Of a DNA stretch of 64,000 nucleotides, positions 8,730-18,633 are shown in pieces. Origin of the DNA: CAZVPF01 sp964628195 (lineage in GTDB: Bacteria; Planctomycetota; Phycisphaerae; Sedimentisphaerales; Anaerohalosphaeraceae). The DNA is taken from NCBI GenBank assembly GCA_964628195.1, contig CAZVPF010000010.1:1-64000 (forward strand). The letters run 5' to 3'. The position numbers and the translations under genes are program-made. The notes beneath the pieces are model-generated. The model worked only from the letters and a program-made list of their open reading frames with translations. It was not told the DNA's origin and made no database searches. The first letter of the stretch is position 1, and the number at the start of each line of letters is the position of its first letter.

Positions 8730-11700
8730 TCAGTCGATTTGAACCCACACTCCCGGCCGCATGAAATACAGGAACCTGGAGGCTGCTTTTTTATGCAGTA
8801 TCATCTCGGCGGCCTGTGCGTATAGAAGCAGCTGCTCGCGGTATAGCGCGGCGCGGTTTTCGGCGGATTCTCTGTTTACATTATCCGTCTTGAAGTCGAC
8901 GACCGCAAGTGTTTCTTTTTTGACTACGAGCATGTCGATTATGCCCTGTACTATCTCGCTGTCGGGGCCCCGCCCTGCCGGGCAGAAGGTAAACTCCCAC
9001 TCGCGGAATATTTCGACTGCATCGGTGAGAAGTTCTTTGGTTTTTTCGTGCTCGAAAAACCCGGTTATCCATTGGGGGCGGACCATATCCGCAGCGGCCG
9101 GCAGTATCAGCCCCTGCTCGCATAGCTTTCGCAGCTGGCCGCGGATTTTTTGCCCGTCGACAGGGCCGGTAAGGCCTATCGTTTCCATAACGAGGTGTGC
9201 GGCCGAGCCGACATTTGCAGGGCTTACGGGCATCGCTTTTTCCGTGATCCGCGGAGAGCGTTTGAAGACCTCGCTTCGGTTAATTTTGGCGAACTCGTCG
9301 TCTTTGTGCGTTAACTGTGAAACAGAGCTTTTTGCAGGTGTCCTTGTCTGTGGGTCATAATCATACCGCCACTTCAACGATTCAATTACAGACTCCGGCG
9401 ACAATTTTTCCAACAGCTTTTGCGCCTCGTTAGCCGTTGGGGTCTGTTTACCTGCCGAGCGGTCATACTTATCGCAAAGTCTGTCGATCTCGCTCTGTGA
9501 AATAACGGATACGTCGAAAGCCGCTTCGGCGGCGCTGCCGGGCGGTTGAGTTATGTCTGAATTTTCCGGGCCAATGCCCAAAGCGTTTTGAAATTTTTTG
9601 CCTGAGGCCAGGGCGTAAACAAGCCACTCGAACAGTGTCCGCGCAGAGCTTACCTGCCAGGATTGGGGGACCTGGGCGCCGCCGGCGGCCAAAGTTTGAA
9701 CAAGACGGGTGCATTTTTCCGTGCTCTTTGAGGCCGTGAGTATGAGTTTTTCGCGAGCGCGTGTCATTGCGACGTAAAGTATGCGCATTTCCTCTGAAAG
9801 GCCCTCGATTTTTTTGTCCCCTGATATGACTTCATGCGCCATCGAGCGCAGCCGGACGTTTTTTTCGGGGTCGTAAATTTTAAGCCCCAGCGATTCGTCG
9901 TCAACCAGGCAGTCGCCATAGCACTGGCGCATGTTAAAACGGGTATCGAGCTGGGCGAGAAAAACAACGGGAAACTCGAGCCCCTTGCTCTTGTGGACGC
10001 TCATTATGCGGACGGCGTTTTCGGCCGAGCTGTCGGGCTCTGCAGGGGCCCAGTCCTGGCCTTTTTCGATAAGCCTTTCAATGAAGCTGACAAACCTTGT
10101 CAGAGAGCCTCCGAACCTTCCGGTGCTGAACTGCTCGAACTGTATCGCCCGCTCGTGGAGCTTTAGCAGGTTTGAGCGTCTTTGCGCGCCGCCGGGCAGG
10201 CCGGTCATGAACGACAGGTAATCGGTCCGCCTGTAAATGTCCCAGAGGACCTCGGCAAGGGGCAGTCGTCTTGCCATGGAACGCCACTGCTGAATGTTTT
10301 CAATTACCTCGCTTAATCTTTGCCGAAGCTGTTCGTTAGGGCCGTTTTTGGCATAAGCTTCGGTGAGGGCGTAAAATTCGCCGGGGGCCTTTTTTTCGTC
10401 ACTGCCCGCACCGGCGCTGCGCACCTCCGCAAGCTGCGAGTCGGTTATGCTGAAAATCGGGCTTCGCAGAACGGCGGCAAAGTCGATGTCCCTTCTTGGG
10501 TTGTCCAGCACTTTTAGAAGCGAAACGATGTCCATTATCTCTGTAGCCGCGAAATAGCCTGCCGCTGCGTTGGCGTTGACGGGTATGCCCGCCATCTGGA
10601 ATATCTCTACATACTCGTTGACACGGTTTGCAAGAGAACGCATCAGTACGACAATATCACGGTACTCCACGGGTCTGTAACTCTCGCTTTGCTTGTCGTA
10701 AATATCGAACCTTTCTTCGCAAACCATTCGGCTGATCTTGTCGGCAGCGAACATCGCCTGACTCTGCTGGGCAGAATATTTTTGACAGTGCCCGGCCTGG
10801 CCGCCGGTTTCGCCGCTGTCATTTTCATCCCCGTTTTCACCGTCTTCGCCGTCCGTATCGTCGGGGCTGTCTTCGTCGAGTATATACAATTCAACCGGCC
10901 CGCGGCTGTCGTTTTCGGGTCTTTCGCCGAGCGGTTTATACTCAAAGCCCGGCAGGAGGAAATTTTGCTTTTCATAATCTACCGGCGAGAGGGGCTGGGT
11001 CATTATCCTGTGAAAGATCATGTTCGCAAAATCAAGTATCTCGGCCCGTGACCGGAAGTTTGTGCTCAGTTCTACCAGGGCACGGTCAAGCTCCCTGCCG
11101 CGGTCGACCTGCATGACGAAGTTTTCCGGGTTGGCCTGCCTGAAAGCATAGATGCACTGTTTAACGTCGCCGACAAGGAAACACCTGCCGGGCTGTGCGA
11201 CCATGTCGATTATGCCCTGCTGAAGGTCGTTGACGTCCTGGAACTCATCCACGAAGACATATTTGAACCTTTGTCGCAGCGCCTCAGCGATATGTTTGTG
11301 TTCCCGCAGCAGCCGCAGGGCGTATCTTTGCAGGTCGGAAAAGTCCAGGGCCCCTGCCTTTCGCTTTGCAGCCCTGTAGGCATCGTCGAATCTTTTGACC
11401 AGTTCGATCATCACGCCAAGCTGCCGGCGCTCAGTCTCTGCCGCTGACGTGTCGAGCTGCGGATTAAATAAGGCACGCTTGAGAAGTGCCCTGACATCGT
11501 GACGAGCCTTATTCACCACCGCCTTGACAAGCTCGATGTCCTCGTCGTCGGCGGTTTTGGGTTTGCCTCTAAAAGAAAAACTAAAAGCTCCTATCGTCTC
11601 GGCCGCGTCCAGAAACTTTCCCCTTTCCACAAAATCTGTCGCCAGTGCGAGCTTTTCGAGAAGCTGGTCGCTGAGTTTCTGAGCCCACACTTCACCCAGA

Positions 11701-12425
11701 AGCAGCCTGTCAAGCTCACAGCCGTAAGCTATCCTGTCAATTGCCTCGGTAAGCTCTGCCAGTACCTGTCGTTTCTGCCTGTCGATAAGTTTTGCTGTTT
11801 CCTTGGGGTCGGCATGACTAAACGCGGTGCATTGCGCGAACCATTTTTCAGGCTCCGGGTGACTTTCCAGAAACTCGCTTATGTTTATGATGTTCCGCAA
11901 AAAACCGAACCTCTCGGAATCGACGTTTCGACCTGCAAACAGTTCCTCAAGCAGCGGGGCAACCTGCCGGTCCTGCCATGCCTGTTCGAGAACCTCGTTG
12001 AGGACTTCGGCTTTTAAGAGGTCCGCTTCGTCCGAATCGACGATGCGGAAAGCAGGGTCGAGATCGAGCAGGTAAAAATGTTCGGTTATCAGCCGTTTAC
12101 AGAATGAATGTATCGTGCTGATGTTGGCCGCTTCGAGTGTCAGCAATTGTTTGCGAAGGTGCGCTTCGCCGGAGCCGGCAAATTCCTTTCGCAGCTGCTG
12201 GTATATCCTTGCGCTCATTTCTTCGGCAGCCGCTTCGGTGAATGTAAGCACGAGTATCTCATCGACATCGACCTGTTCGGCGGTGTCTGAAAGGATGTTC
12301 ACACACCGTTTGGTAAGGACGGCGGTTTTGCCGGTGCCCGCCGAGGCCGTTACGATAACGTCACAGCCGCGAGTGTCTATCGCTTTTTTCTGCGCGTCAG
12401 TCCAGGTTGGGCCCTTTTTACTCAT
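8730..12425 (-). CDS. addA: AddA helicase-nuclease subunit
   Basis: A 1231-aa UvrD-type helicase fused to a RecB-family nuclease, the large subunit of the AddAB complex that resects double-strand breaks for RecA. Walker A is ASAGTGKT at residues ~30-37; FVDEFQDVN is Walker B; LVGDVKQCIYAFRQA and VHKSKGLEFPVVF are helicase motifs III/IV and V. The C-terminal nuclease motif is VVDFKTDNV near residue 1180. A very acidic linker near residues 530-550 (DSPDDTDGEDGENGDEND) is unusual but sits in a variable insertion. Its start overlaps the addB stop by 8 nt, indicating coupled translation. Confidence 0.94.
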   Translation of the reverse strand: MSKKGPTWTDAQKKAIDTRGCDVIVTASAGTGKTAVLTKRCVNILSDTAEQVDVDEILVLTFTEAAAEEMSARIYQQLRKEFAGSGEAHLRKQLLTLEAANISTIHSFCKRLITEHFYLLDLDPAFRIVDSDEADLLKAEVLNEVLEQAWQDRQVAPLLEELFAGRNVDSERFGFLRNIINISEFLESHPEPEKWFAQCTAFSHADPKETAKLIDRQKRQVLAELTEAIDRIAYGCELDRLLLGEVWAQKLSDQLLEKLALATDFVERGKFLDAAETIGAFSFSFRGKPKTADDEDIELVKAVVNKARHDVRALLKRALFNPQLDTSAAETERRQLGVMIELVKRFDDAYRAAKRKAGALDFSDLQRYALRLLREHKHIAEALRQRFKYVFVDEFQDVNDLQQGIIDMVAQPGRCFLVGDVKQCIYAFRQANPENFVMQVDRGRELDRALVELSTNFRSRAEILDFANMIFHRIMTQPLSPVDYEKQNFLLPGFEYKPLGERPENDSRGPVELYILDEDSPDDTDGEDGENGDENDSGETGGQAGHCQKYSAQQSQAMFAADKISRMVCEERFDIYDKQSESYRPVEYRDIVVLMRSLANRVNEYVEIFQMAGIPVNANAAAGYFAATEIMDIVSLLKVLDNPRRDIDFAAVLRSPIFSITDSQLAEVRSAGAGSDEKKAPGEFYALTEAYAKNGPNEQLRQRLSEVIENIQQWRSMARRLPLAEVLWDIYRRTDYLSFMTGLPGGAQRRSNLLKLHERAIQFEQFSTGRFGGSLTRFVSFIERLIEKGQDWAPAEPDSSAENAVRIMSVHKSKGLEFPVVFLAQLDTRFNMRQCYGDCLVDDESLGLKIYDPEKNVRLRSMAHEVISGDKKIEGLSEEMRILYVAMTRAREKLILTASKSTEKCTRLVQTLAAGGAQVPQSWQVSSARTLFEWLVYALASGKKFQNALGIGPENSDITQPPGSAAEAAFDVSVISQSEIDRLCDKYDRSAGKQTPTANEAQKLLEKLSPESVIESLKWRYDYDPQTRTPAKSSVSQLTHKDDEFAKINRSEVFKRSPRITEKAMPVSPANVGSAAHLVMETIGLTGPVDGQKIRGQLRKLCEQGLILPAAADMVRPQWITGFFEHEKTKELLTDAVEIFREWEFTFCPAGRGPDSEIVQGIIDMLVVKKETLAVVDFKTDNVNRESAENRAALYREQLLLYAQAAEMILHKKAASRFLYFMRPGVWVQID

Positions 12426-15400
12426 CGTTTTTTCCTCCCGCGATATTTACGATCTGCTCCTTGTCGATGCTTTCAAGAAAATTATAGCGGTTTATCATCC
12501 AGTCGAACCTGCACACCGCGCGGTAGTCGCAGTACGAACATGCGCTTCTTGTGCCTGCCCTGAAGGGCTTGACCTCGATGTCACCGGAGTATATCCTGTC
12601 CACAATGCCGGCGACGCGGTTGCTTATAAGCTGCATTACCTTCTCGAAATCCAGGTGCGGTAAAATTCCGCTGGTTTTGTAATAACCGTAAGGCTGCCCG
12701 TCCTTCGAGACATAAAAATTATAATACCTTGAGGCCTTTTCCGCCCCGGTCTCGAGCAGTTCATGATATTTTGCCGAGAAAACACCCTTGCACTTGTAGC
12801 CGAATTTGGACTCGTAATCGGCTAAGCAGCCTGGGTGGATGTCCTTTACATAAGTGGTATATGGAACTTTGAATGCACCGCCGGCTGAGTCAATTTTTAC
12901 ACCTTCAACCGAGGCGCCTTCGACAGCCTTGGTATATGCCCAAAGCTGCACGTCGAGGCAGTGGTACATATCGCTCCAGTTTACCGTGCCTGTGGAGCGT
13001 TTGTAATCGAAGACGAAACCCGCGTTCCCCTCGCCGGTTTCCGCGACATCCAGCCTGTCTATCTTGCCTTTTAGTGAAAATCCTCTGCCGGACGGTGCGG
13101 CCGCTTTATAACCCACAGTTGTCTCGCTGTCGAACCATATCTCGGCCCCGATCTGTTTGAGGGACCCTGCGCTGCTCATCTCTGCAAGAGCTGCACAGAG
13201 TCCGGAAATGTCCTGTTTTGCCTTTTCTATAAGATACCGGTTGTGCATGGACCGCTCGGCGAGCATGGTATAGTAAGTGTCGCTTTGAATTACTTTATCG
13301 AAGCTGCTTTTTGAAATTTCAACTATTGCATCTTGTCCGACGGTGGACCACTCGAGACCGGCTTTTTTGAGCGAGACGAAAACCTTTTCAAGGGCCCTGT
13401 GGAAAAGTGTTCCGATATCCATTACCTCGAAATCGAACTGCTGACGTTTTTCAAGGTTCAGGATGTGTTTGCAAAAATGCCTGTAGGGGCAAGCTGCGAA
13501 TGAGGCAATTCGGCCGGGCGAAAAACTCATGGCATCCGGGCAGAACTTCTTCGACAGCAACCCATCGAGAACGGCATTATTGTCATAGTCTTTCACGGCC
13601 CGGGTGCTTTGAGCGTGCCTTTCAAGGCCAGGTGTTCGGGCAAGGGTGTCGATTATTTTCGCCCCGGCATCGCTTGTGTCGGCGCAGAGCATGTCCAGCA
13701 GTTCCGCTTTGCTGTAAACTTTTCCGCCAGCGGGCTGGGCGCTTACAAAATCTTCCCGAAGGTCGGTGAACAGTTCCTTCAGGTCCGTCAAAAATCCGCT
13801 TGCTGTCTGCGGTCGGTTTTCCTCGTCGCAGACAGGGTAGCTTGCCGCGAGAAACTCGCTTGCACGGGTAAAAGCGATATAGGCCAGGTACTGTCTTTCG
13901 GTCAGTTGCCTGCGCAGGCCCCCGGCGAGGTGGAAGTCTGTTTGCTCGGCTGCTCGGCGGTCGGTGTCGGTCAGGATGCTGTCAAAACCGACGGGCCCGG
14001 GAAAGCTTTTGCCCGTAACCCCGATAAGAAAAACGGCTTTGAGGTCAGGGTGCCTGCTCCGCTCGATTGAACCGACCAGGACCTGGTCTATGGTCGGCGG
14101 AATGAACGCAAGGGTTATTCCGCTAAGCGCATAGCTGATAAGCTCCACCCAGCTTTGCGGGTCCATTTTTTCATCGGAGAAGACCTCGCATAACTCATCG
14201 AGCACGTCCATTAGCCTGTCGTAGAACTGCCTGTGTCTTTGCTCCGTGCTTTCGTCGGGACCGGTGGACCACTGGTCAAGCTTTCGGGCGACATCAAGTT
14301 CGCAAAGGAAATCGAAGATCGCGGCTGTGAAACTACCGGCGGTTATTCCCTGTTCATCTTGGCCTTGCCAAATGCTGCTATTCAGCCCGGTCAGGGGCTC
14401 GGCTGCTATTCGCCGAAGCTTGTCGACCTCTGCCGTATCGTAGCCCGGCGTGGGTCCGAACATATCGGCCCAGCTTTTTTGCGCGAGCCAGTCGCAGCGG
14501 TCGACACCTTTAGCCAGGCAGAAGTTTTCCAGCACATCCACATCGCTCCGGTCGAGGGACGCCAGGTCAGTTTTCAGGTAGGCCATTACCTCCGCTGTGG
14601 CGAAATTCTCCCCGGCTGCGGTAAGGGCCGAAAGCAAAAGCTCGACCACCGGGTGCGAGCTGAGGGGCTTTCGCATATCGAGAAAATACGGGATACCGAA
14701 ATCGCGGAACACTGCCTCGATATAGTGCCGGTATTGGGTTATATCCGAAACGATGACCGCAATGTCCCGATACCTGCATGAGCCTTTTCGAACCATCGCC
14801 GAAATATAGCGTGCTGTGTTGTATATCTCGGCACGGGCGTTGGCGGCTGCAAAAAGGCGAATTCGCTTTTCGGACTCGACAGGACCGGGGTTATTTTGGG
14901 GTCGGAAGATATTGGCTTCGATATGAGCAAGAGCCGGTGCGTTTTCGAACCTGTGCTTTTCGGTGAGTTTTACCGGCGGGGCGATGGAGATACCAGCAGC
15001 CTTGGCCGTCTTGTGCAGCTCGACGTAAGTGCTCTCGGTTACGGCGAAAAGGTCGGTTTCCTCGACGGGCGCACGGTTGCTCGAAAGGGTTTGGAGTTTA
15101 TCCGGCTCGAAACAAAGGGCGATATGCGTTTTATTTGCGGCTTTGAACATTTCGACCAGCATCATCCGCTGCTGGGTGGTAAAGCTCGCAAAACCGTCTA
15201 TCCAGATATCGGCGTTTTTAATAAGCTTGGAGTCGGCGATTTTTGCCGCCGCGGTGTCGATCTGTGTGTCGGGGTTGACGAACCTGCCTTGGATCTCGTC
15301 GAGGTATTTTTCGTAAATAAGCGCAAGATCGGCAAATTTCATCGCGGCAAGGGTGCTTGATTGATTTTTGAGCTTTTCGGCGGCGTCCCATACGTCGGCT

Positions 15401-15804
15401 GGGTCCTTTGCGCATTCATGGAACTCGACGATCGTTTTTGACAGTGCAGCGGCCAAACCCCACCTCCGGGCAACTCCTGCGTAGACCTTGAGGCAAGAGG
15501 CGTTTTCCCGCAGGACCTTTTGTATAACCATTTCCCTGCCTATCCGGGAAAGTTCTCCCGCTGCTGCTGCGCTTCCGAGAAGGTGCATGCAAAGCCTGTT
15601 AAAGGAGAGTATTTTGAGGCGGTGATAACCGTTTATGCCCGGAGCGGCCAGTACGGCGCGTTCGGCCTGGTAGCTGGCCTGTTCGGGTACCAGCAGCACC
15701 AGCGGGCGGGCGTTTTGACCGGCTTTTAGCCGGCTGCATATCGCCTCTATGCAGTAGCTGGTCTTGCCGCTGCCTCCTGCCCCGACAATGAATTGTAGTT
15801 CCAT
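12418..15804 (-). CDS. addB: AddB nuclease subunit with Fe-S cluster
   Basis: A 1128-aa partner of AddA. It has an N-terminal Walker A (GAGGSGKTS), a long inactive-helicase-like middle that scans DNA for Chi-like sequences in studied relatives, and a C-terminal RecB-like nuclease (VFDYKRSTG). Four cysteines, one in FAACPYRHFC upstream and three in ACSYCDYRAVC near the C-terminus, match the iron-sulfur staple of AddB. First gene of a minus-strand run addB-addA-pyk-pfk. The 350 nt upstream separate it from the divergent gap gene. Confidence 0.92.
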   Translation of the reverse strand: MELQFIVGAGGSGKTSYCIEAICSRLKAGQNARPLVLLVPEQASYQAERAVLAAPGINGYHRLKILSFNRLCMHLLGSAAAAGELSRIGREMVIQKVLRENASCLKVYAGVARRWGLAAALSKTIVEFHECAKDPADVWDAAEKLKNQSSTLAAMKFADLALIYEKYLDEIQGRFVNPDTQIDTAAAKIADSKLIKNADIWIDGFASFTTQQRMMLVEMFKAANKTHIALCFEPDKLQTLSSNRAPVEETDLFAVTESTYVELHKTAKAAGISIAPPVKLTEKHRFENAPALAHIEANIFRPQNNPGPVESEKRIRLFAAANARAEIYNTARYISAMVRKGSCRYRDIAVIVSDITQYRHYIEAVFRDFGIPYFLDMRKPLSSHPVVELLLSALTAAGENFATAEVMAYLKTDLASLDRSDVDVLENFCLAKGVDRCDWLAQKSWADMFGPTPGYDTAEVDKLRRIAAEPLTGLNSSIWQGQDEQGITAGSFTAAIFDFLCELDVARKLDQWSTGPDESTEQRHRQFYDRLMDVLDELCEVFSDEKMDPQSWVELISYALSGITLAFIPPTIDQVLVGSIERSRHPDLKAVFLIGVTGKSFPGPVGFDSILTDTDRRAAEQTDFHLAGGLRRQLTERQYLAYIAFTRASEFLAASYPVCDEENRPQTASGFLTDLKELFTDLREDFVSAQPAGGKVYSKAELLDMLCADTSDAGAKIIDTLARTPGLERHAQSTRAVKDYDNNAVLDGLLSKKFCPDAMSFSPGRIASFAACPYRHFCKHILNLEKRQQFDFEVMDIGTLFHRALEKVFVSLKKAGLEWSTVGQDAIVEISKSSFDKVIQSDTYYTMLAERSMHNRYLIEKAKQDISGLCAALAEMSSAGSLKQIGAEIWFDSETTVGYKAAAPSGRGFSLKGKIDRLDVAETGEGNAGFVFDYKRSTGTVNWSDMYHCLDVQLWAYTKAVEGASVEGVKIDSAGGAFKVPYTTYVKDIHPGCLADYESKFGYKCKGVFSAKYHELLETGAEKASRYYNFYVSKDGQPYGYYKTSGILPHLDFEKVMQLISNRVAGIVDRIYSGDIEVKPFRAGTRSACSYCDYRAVCRFDWMINRYNFLESIDKEQIVNIAGGKNDE

Positions 15805-16039
15805 AAGCTGCCTTTAAACGATGTTTTTCAATTTATTCCAAAACTGCCGCAACTGCTTGATTTATACCATACCGGGAGCTTTTTTACAAAGAGCGGGTCG
15901 ATAAATTCCTTGATGATTCATAGAGACGGTTTATGTAACAGTGTCACGCTGGGTAGTCGACTTAAAAGATACTGTAAGTCCTCTTTGCTAAGGGTTCTCC
16001 TGAAAATTCCTCATTGACTGTTCAAAGTCAATAAAATTC

Positions 16040-16068
16040 TTGACAATGGGGTCTTTGGTCTCTAAAGT
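16040..16068 (+). promoter_or_regulatory. Probable promoter of gap
   Basis: TTGACA at 16040-16045, 17 nt spacer, then TAAAGT at 16063-16068, giving a start near 16076 and a leader of about 80 nt before the gap ATG. The rest of the 15805-16157 intergenic region, shared with divergent addB, is AT-rich and shows no other gene. Confidence 0.6.
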
Positions 16069-16157
16069 ATTGCCCCTGTGTGTAAAATCGTTGCGGAAGA
16101 AGTGTATATACGCTGCGAAGTTAAATACTAATCAAATTATTGGAAGGGAGAATTTAA

Positions 16158-17174
16158 ATGGCAACAAAGGTTGCAATTAACGGGTTTGGCCGAATCGGCA
16201 GAGCGGTCGCAAGGATCATTCTTGAGCGTAAAGGGGATCTCGAGCTGGTCGCTATTAACGACCTTGCCGATCCGAAGGCGCTTGCTCACCTGTTCAAGTA
16301 CGACAGCGTATACGGCAGATGGGGCGGCAGCGTCTCTGTTGAAGGTGATTCGATGGTTATCGACGGCAAGAGCGTTAAAATTCTCGCCGAGCGTAACCCT
16401 GCGAACCTGCCATGGTCCGACATGGGCGTTGAAATCGCAGTCGAGTCAACGGGTATTTTCCGCAAGAAGGAAAGCGAAAAGGGCGGTTACGCCGACCATA
16501 TCAAGGCAGGCGCCAAGAGGGTTGTGCTGACTGTTCCGGCTAAGGACGACATCGACGCGACTATCGTTCTGGGCGTAAACAGCGATCAGCTTACCGCCGA
16601 CGCAAAGTGCGTATCTAACGCAAGCTGTACGACGAACTGCCTGGCGCCGGTTGCTAAGGTTCTCCAGGAAACATTCGGCATCGAGAAGGGTCTTATGACG
16701 ACGGTTCACGCTTACACGAACGACCAGCGTGTTTCGGACATGATCCACAGTGACATGCGCAGGTCAAGGGCCGCTGCGATTAACATTATCCCGACCACTA
16801 CAGGCGCAGCCAAGGCGGTTGGAAAGGTTCTGCCTGTTCTTAACGGCAAGCTCGACGGTTTCGCTTTGCGTGTGCCGGTTGTTGTGGGAAGCTGTGTCGA
16901 TTTGGTTGTCGAGACCAGCAAGTCGGTATCGGTAGAGAACATTAACGCTGCAATTAAGGCGGCCGCTGCCGGTGAAATGCAGGGCATTTTGGCTTACTGT
17001 GAGGACCCGATCACAAGCACGGATATTATCGGTGACACGAACAGCTCAATCTTCGACGCCCTCAGCACGATGGTCATCGGCGACAAGATGTGCAAGGTCG
17101 TAAGCTGGTACGACAACGAGTGGGGTTACTCGAACCGCACGGTTGACATCATGGAGACAATGGCGGGCTTCTAA
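16158..17174 (+). CDS. gap: Glyceraldehyde-3-phosphate dehydrogenase
   Basis: A 338-aa NAD-dependent glycolytic enzyme forming 1,3-bisphosphoglycerate. It starts VAINGFGRIGRAV (Rossmann), carries the active-site Cys in SNASCTTNCLAP near residue 155, the catalytic His in TTVHAYTND, and the C-terminal SWYDNEWGYSNR. Length is normal. AAGGGAG precedes the ATG. It is followed by an intrinsic terminator and then pgk, so the two may be partly uncoupled. Confidence 0.97.
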   Translation: MATKVAINGFGRIGRAVARIILERKGDLELVAINDLADPKALAHLFKYDSVYGRWGGSVSVEGDSMVIDGKSVKILAERNPANLPWSDMGVEIAVESTGIFRKKESEKGGYADHIKAGAKRVVLTVPAKDDIDATIVLGVNSDQLTADAKCVSNASCTTNCLAPVAKVLQETFGIEKGLMTTVHAYTNDQRVSDMIHSDMRRSRAAAINIIPTTTGAAKAVGKVLPVLNGKLDGFALRVPVVVGSCVDLVVETSKSVSVENINAAIKAAAAGEMQGILAYCEDPITSTDIIGDTNSSIFDALSTMVIGDKMCKVVSWYDNEWGYSNRTVDIMETMAGF

Positions 17175-17250
17175 TCTTATTTGATAAGCTTCGCGAGACA
17201 GGCTGGTCCATATTTCGGGCGGCATGTCTTGAAAATATGTTTGAACGTTA

Positions 17251-17278
17251 AAAAGCCCGTGGGTAACTGCGGGCTTTT
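17251..17278 (+). terminator. Intrinsic terminator or attenuator between gap and pgk
   Basis: AAAAGCCCG (17251-17259) pairs with CGGGCTTTT (17270-17278), nine base pairs with a 10-nt loop and the U run at the 3' arm. It would end most gap transcripts and lower pgk expression, or act as a partial terminator. Confidence 0.75.
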
Positions 17279-17313
17279 ACATAAACACAGGTTTTACAGG
17301 AAAGGTCAGGACG

Positions 17314-18552
17314 ATGGCGAAAAAGACCGTGGCTGATATAGATGTAAAAGGAAAGCGGGTTTTGATGCGGTGCGATTTTAACGTGCCGCTTGACGATAAG
17401 TGCAACATTACCAACGACGGGCGTATTACCAAGGCCCTGCCTACGATCAAGCATGTACTCGATGGCGGGGCGTCGCTGATACTTATGAGCCACCTCGGAC
17501 GGCCTAAAGGCAAGCCCGATGCCAAGCTTTCGCTAAAGCCCGTGGCCGACCGGCTGGGCGAGCTGCTGTCGAAGAATGTTATCATGGCGCCGGACTGTGT
17601 CGGCCAGGAAGTTAAAAACCTTGCCGATGGTTTGAAGCCGGGCGATGTGATGCTGCTTGAAAACCTGCGATTCCACAGCGAAGAAACTATTAAGGACAAG
17701 GCCGCCAAAGAGGATAACCAGCTCCGCCAGGCAAAGGACGATTTCGCACGCGAGATAGCGTCGATGGCCGACGTTTATGTGGACGACGCCTTCGGCACGG
17801 CGCACAGGGACAATGCCTCGATGTACACAGTGCCCTGCATGATGAAAGGCAAGGACAGGGTGACGGGCTTTCTTATCGAAAAAGAACTCAAATTCCTCGG
17901 CGAGACGGTTGAAAACGCAGACAAGCCCTTTATCGCGATACTTGGCGGTGCGAAGGTTTCGGACAAGCTGGGTGTCATCGAGAACCTGATGCGAAAGGTT
18001 GACACGATCCTTATCGGCGGTGCGATGGCATACACGTTCTTTAAGGCCCAGGGCAGGCAGGTAGGTGACAGCCTGTGCGAGGAAGACTTCATCGACAAGG
18101 CCAACGAACTTCTTTCCCAGGCCAATGACGGCGGCTGCGGGATTGTCCTGCCTGTCGACACCGTAGTGGCAAACGAGTTCAAGGCAGGCGCCGAGAACAA
18201 GGTTGTCACAGGTGACATCGAAGCCGGCTGGCAGGGTGTGGATATCGGCCCTGAAACGCAGAAGATGTTCGCTGAAAAGATCGCAAACGCAAAAACGATT
18301 GTCTGGAACGGGCCTATGGGCGTCTTCGAGATGGAGCCCTTTGACGCCGGCACAAAGGCAGTTGCCCAGGCCGTGGCCGACGCGACCGGCAAGGGAGCCC
18401 GCAGCGTTATAGGCGGGGGCGACTCGGCTTCGGCTATCGTGATTATGGGGCTTGAGGATAAGGTCAGCCATATTTCAACAGGCGGCGGGGCGTCGCTCGA
18501 GTTTCTCGAAGGCAAGCAGTTCAAGTGCCTCGAAATACTTGACGAGAAGTAA
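17314..18552 (+). CDS. pgk: Phosphoglycerate kinase
   Basis: A 412-aa enzyme transferring phosphate from 1,3-bisphosphoglycerate to ADP. Motifs are KRVLMRCDFNVPLD at the N-terminus, SHLGRPKGK (substrate site), ENLRFHSEE, the hinge ILGGAKVSDKL, WNGPMGVFE and the nucleotide loop GGGDSASAI. Complete and of normal length. It lies 139 nt after gap on the same strand and is followed by rpe. Confidence 0.97.
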   Translation: MAKKTVADIDVKGKRVLMRCDFNVPLDDKCNITNDGRITKALPTIKHVLDGGASLILMSHLGRPKGKPDAKLSLKPVADRLGELLSKNVIMAPDCVGQEVKNLADGLKPGDVMLLENLRFHSEETIKDKAAKEDNQLRQAKDDFAREIASMADVYVDDAFGTAHRDNASMYTVPCMMKGKDRVTGFLIEKELKFLGETVENADKPFIAILGGAKVSDKLGVIENLMRKVDTILIGGAMAYTFFKAQGRQVGDSLCEEDFIDKANELLSQANDGGCGIVLPVDTVVANEFKAGAENKVVTGDIEAGWQGVDIGPETQKMFAEKIANAKTIVWNGPMGVFEMEPFDAGTKAVAQAVADATGKGARSVIGGGDSASAIVIMGLEDKVSHISTGGGASLEFLEGKQFKCLEILDEK

Positions 18553-18603
18553 GAATTTTCAAATTGAACGCTGCAGCCGGCAAGGCTGTTTTGTGAAAAA
18601 GGC

Positions 18604-18625
18604 GGGGCGGCGTAAGAACCGCCCC
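18604..18625 (+). other. GC-rich hairpin between pgk and rpe
   Basis: GGGGCGG (18604-18610) pairs perfectly with CCGCCCC (18619-18625) around an 8-nt loop, ending 8 nt before the rpe start. There is no U tract, so it is more likely an mRNA stability or translation-control hairpin than a terminator. Confidence 0.45.
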
Positions 18626-18633
18626 GATATTCT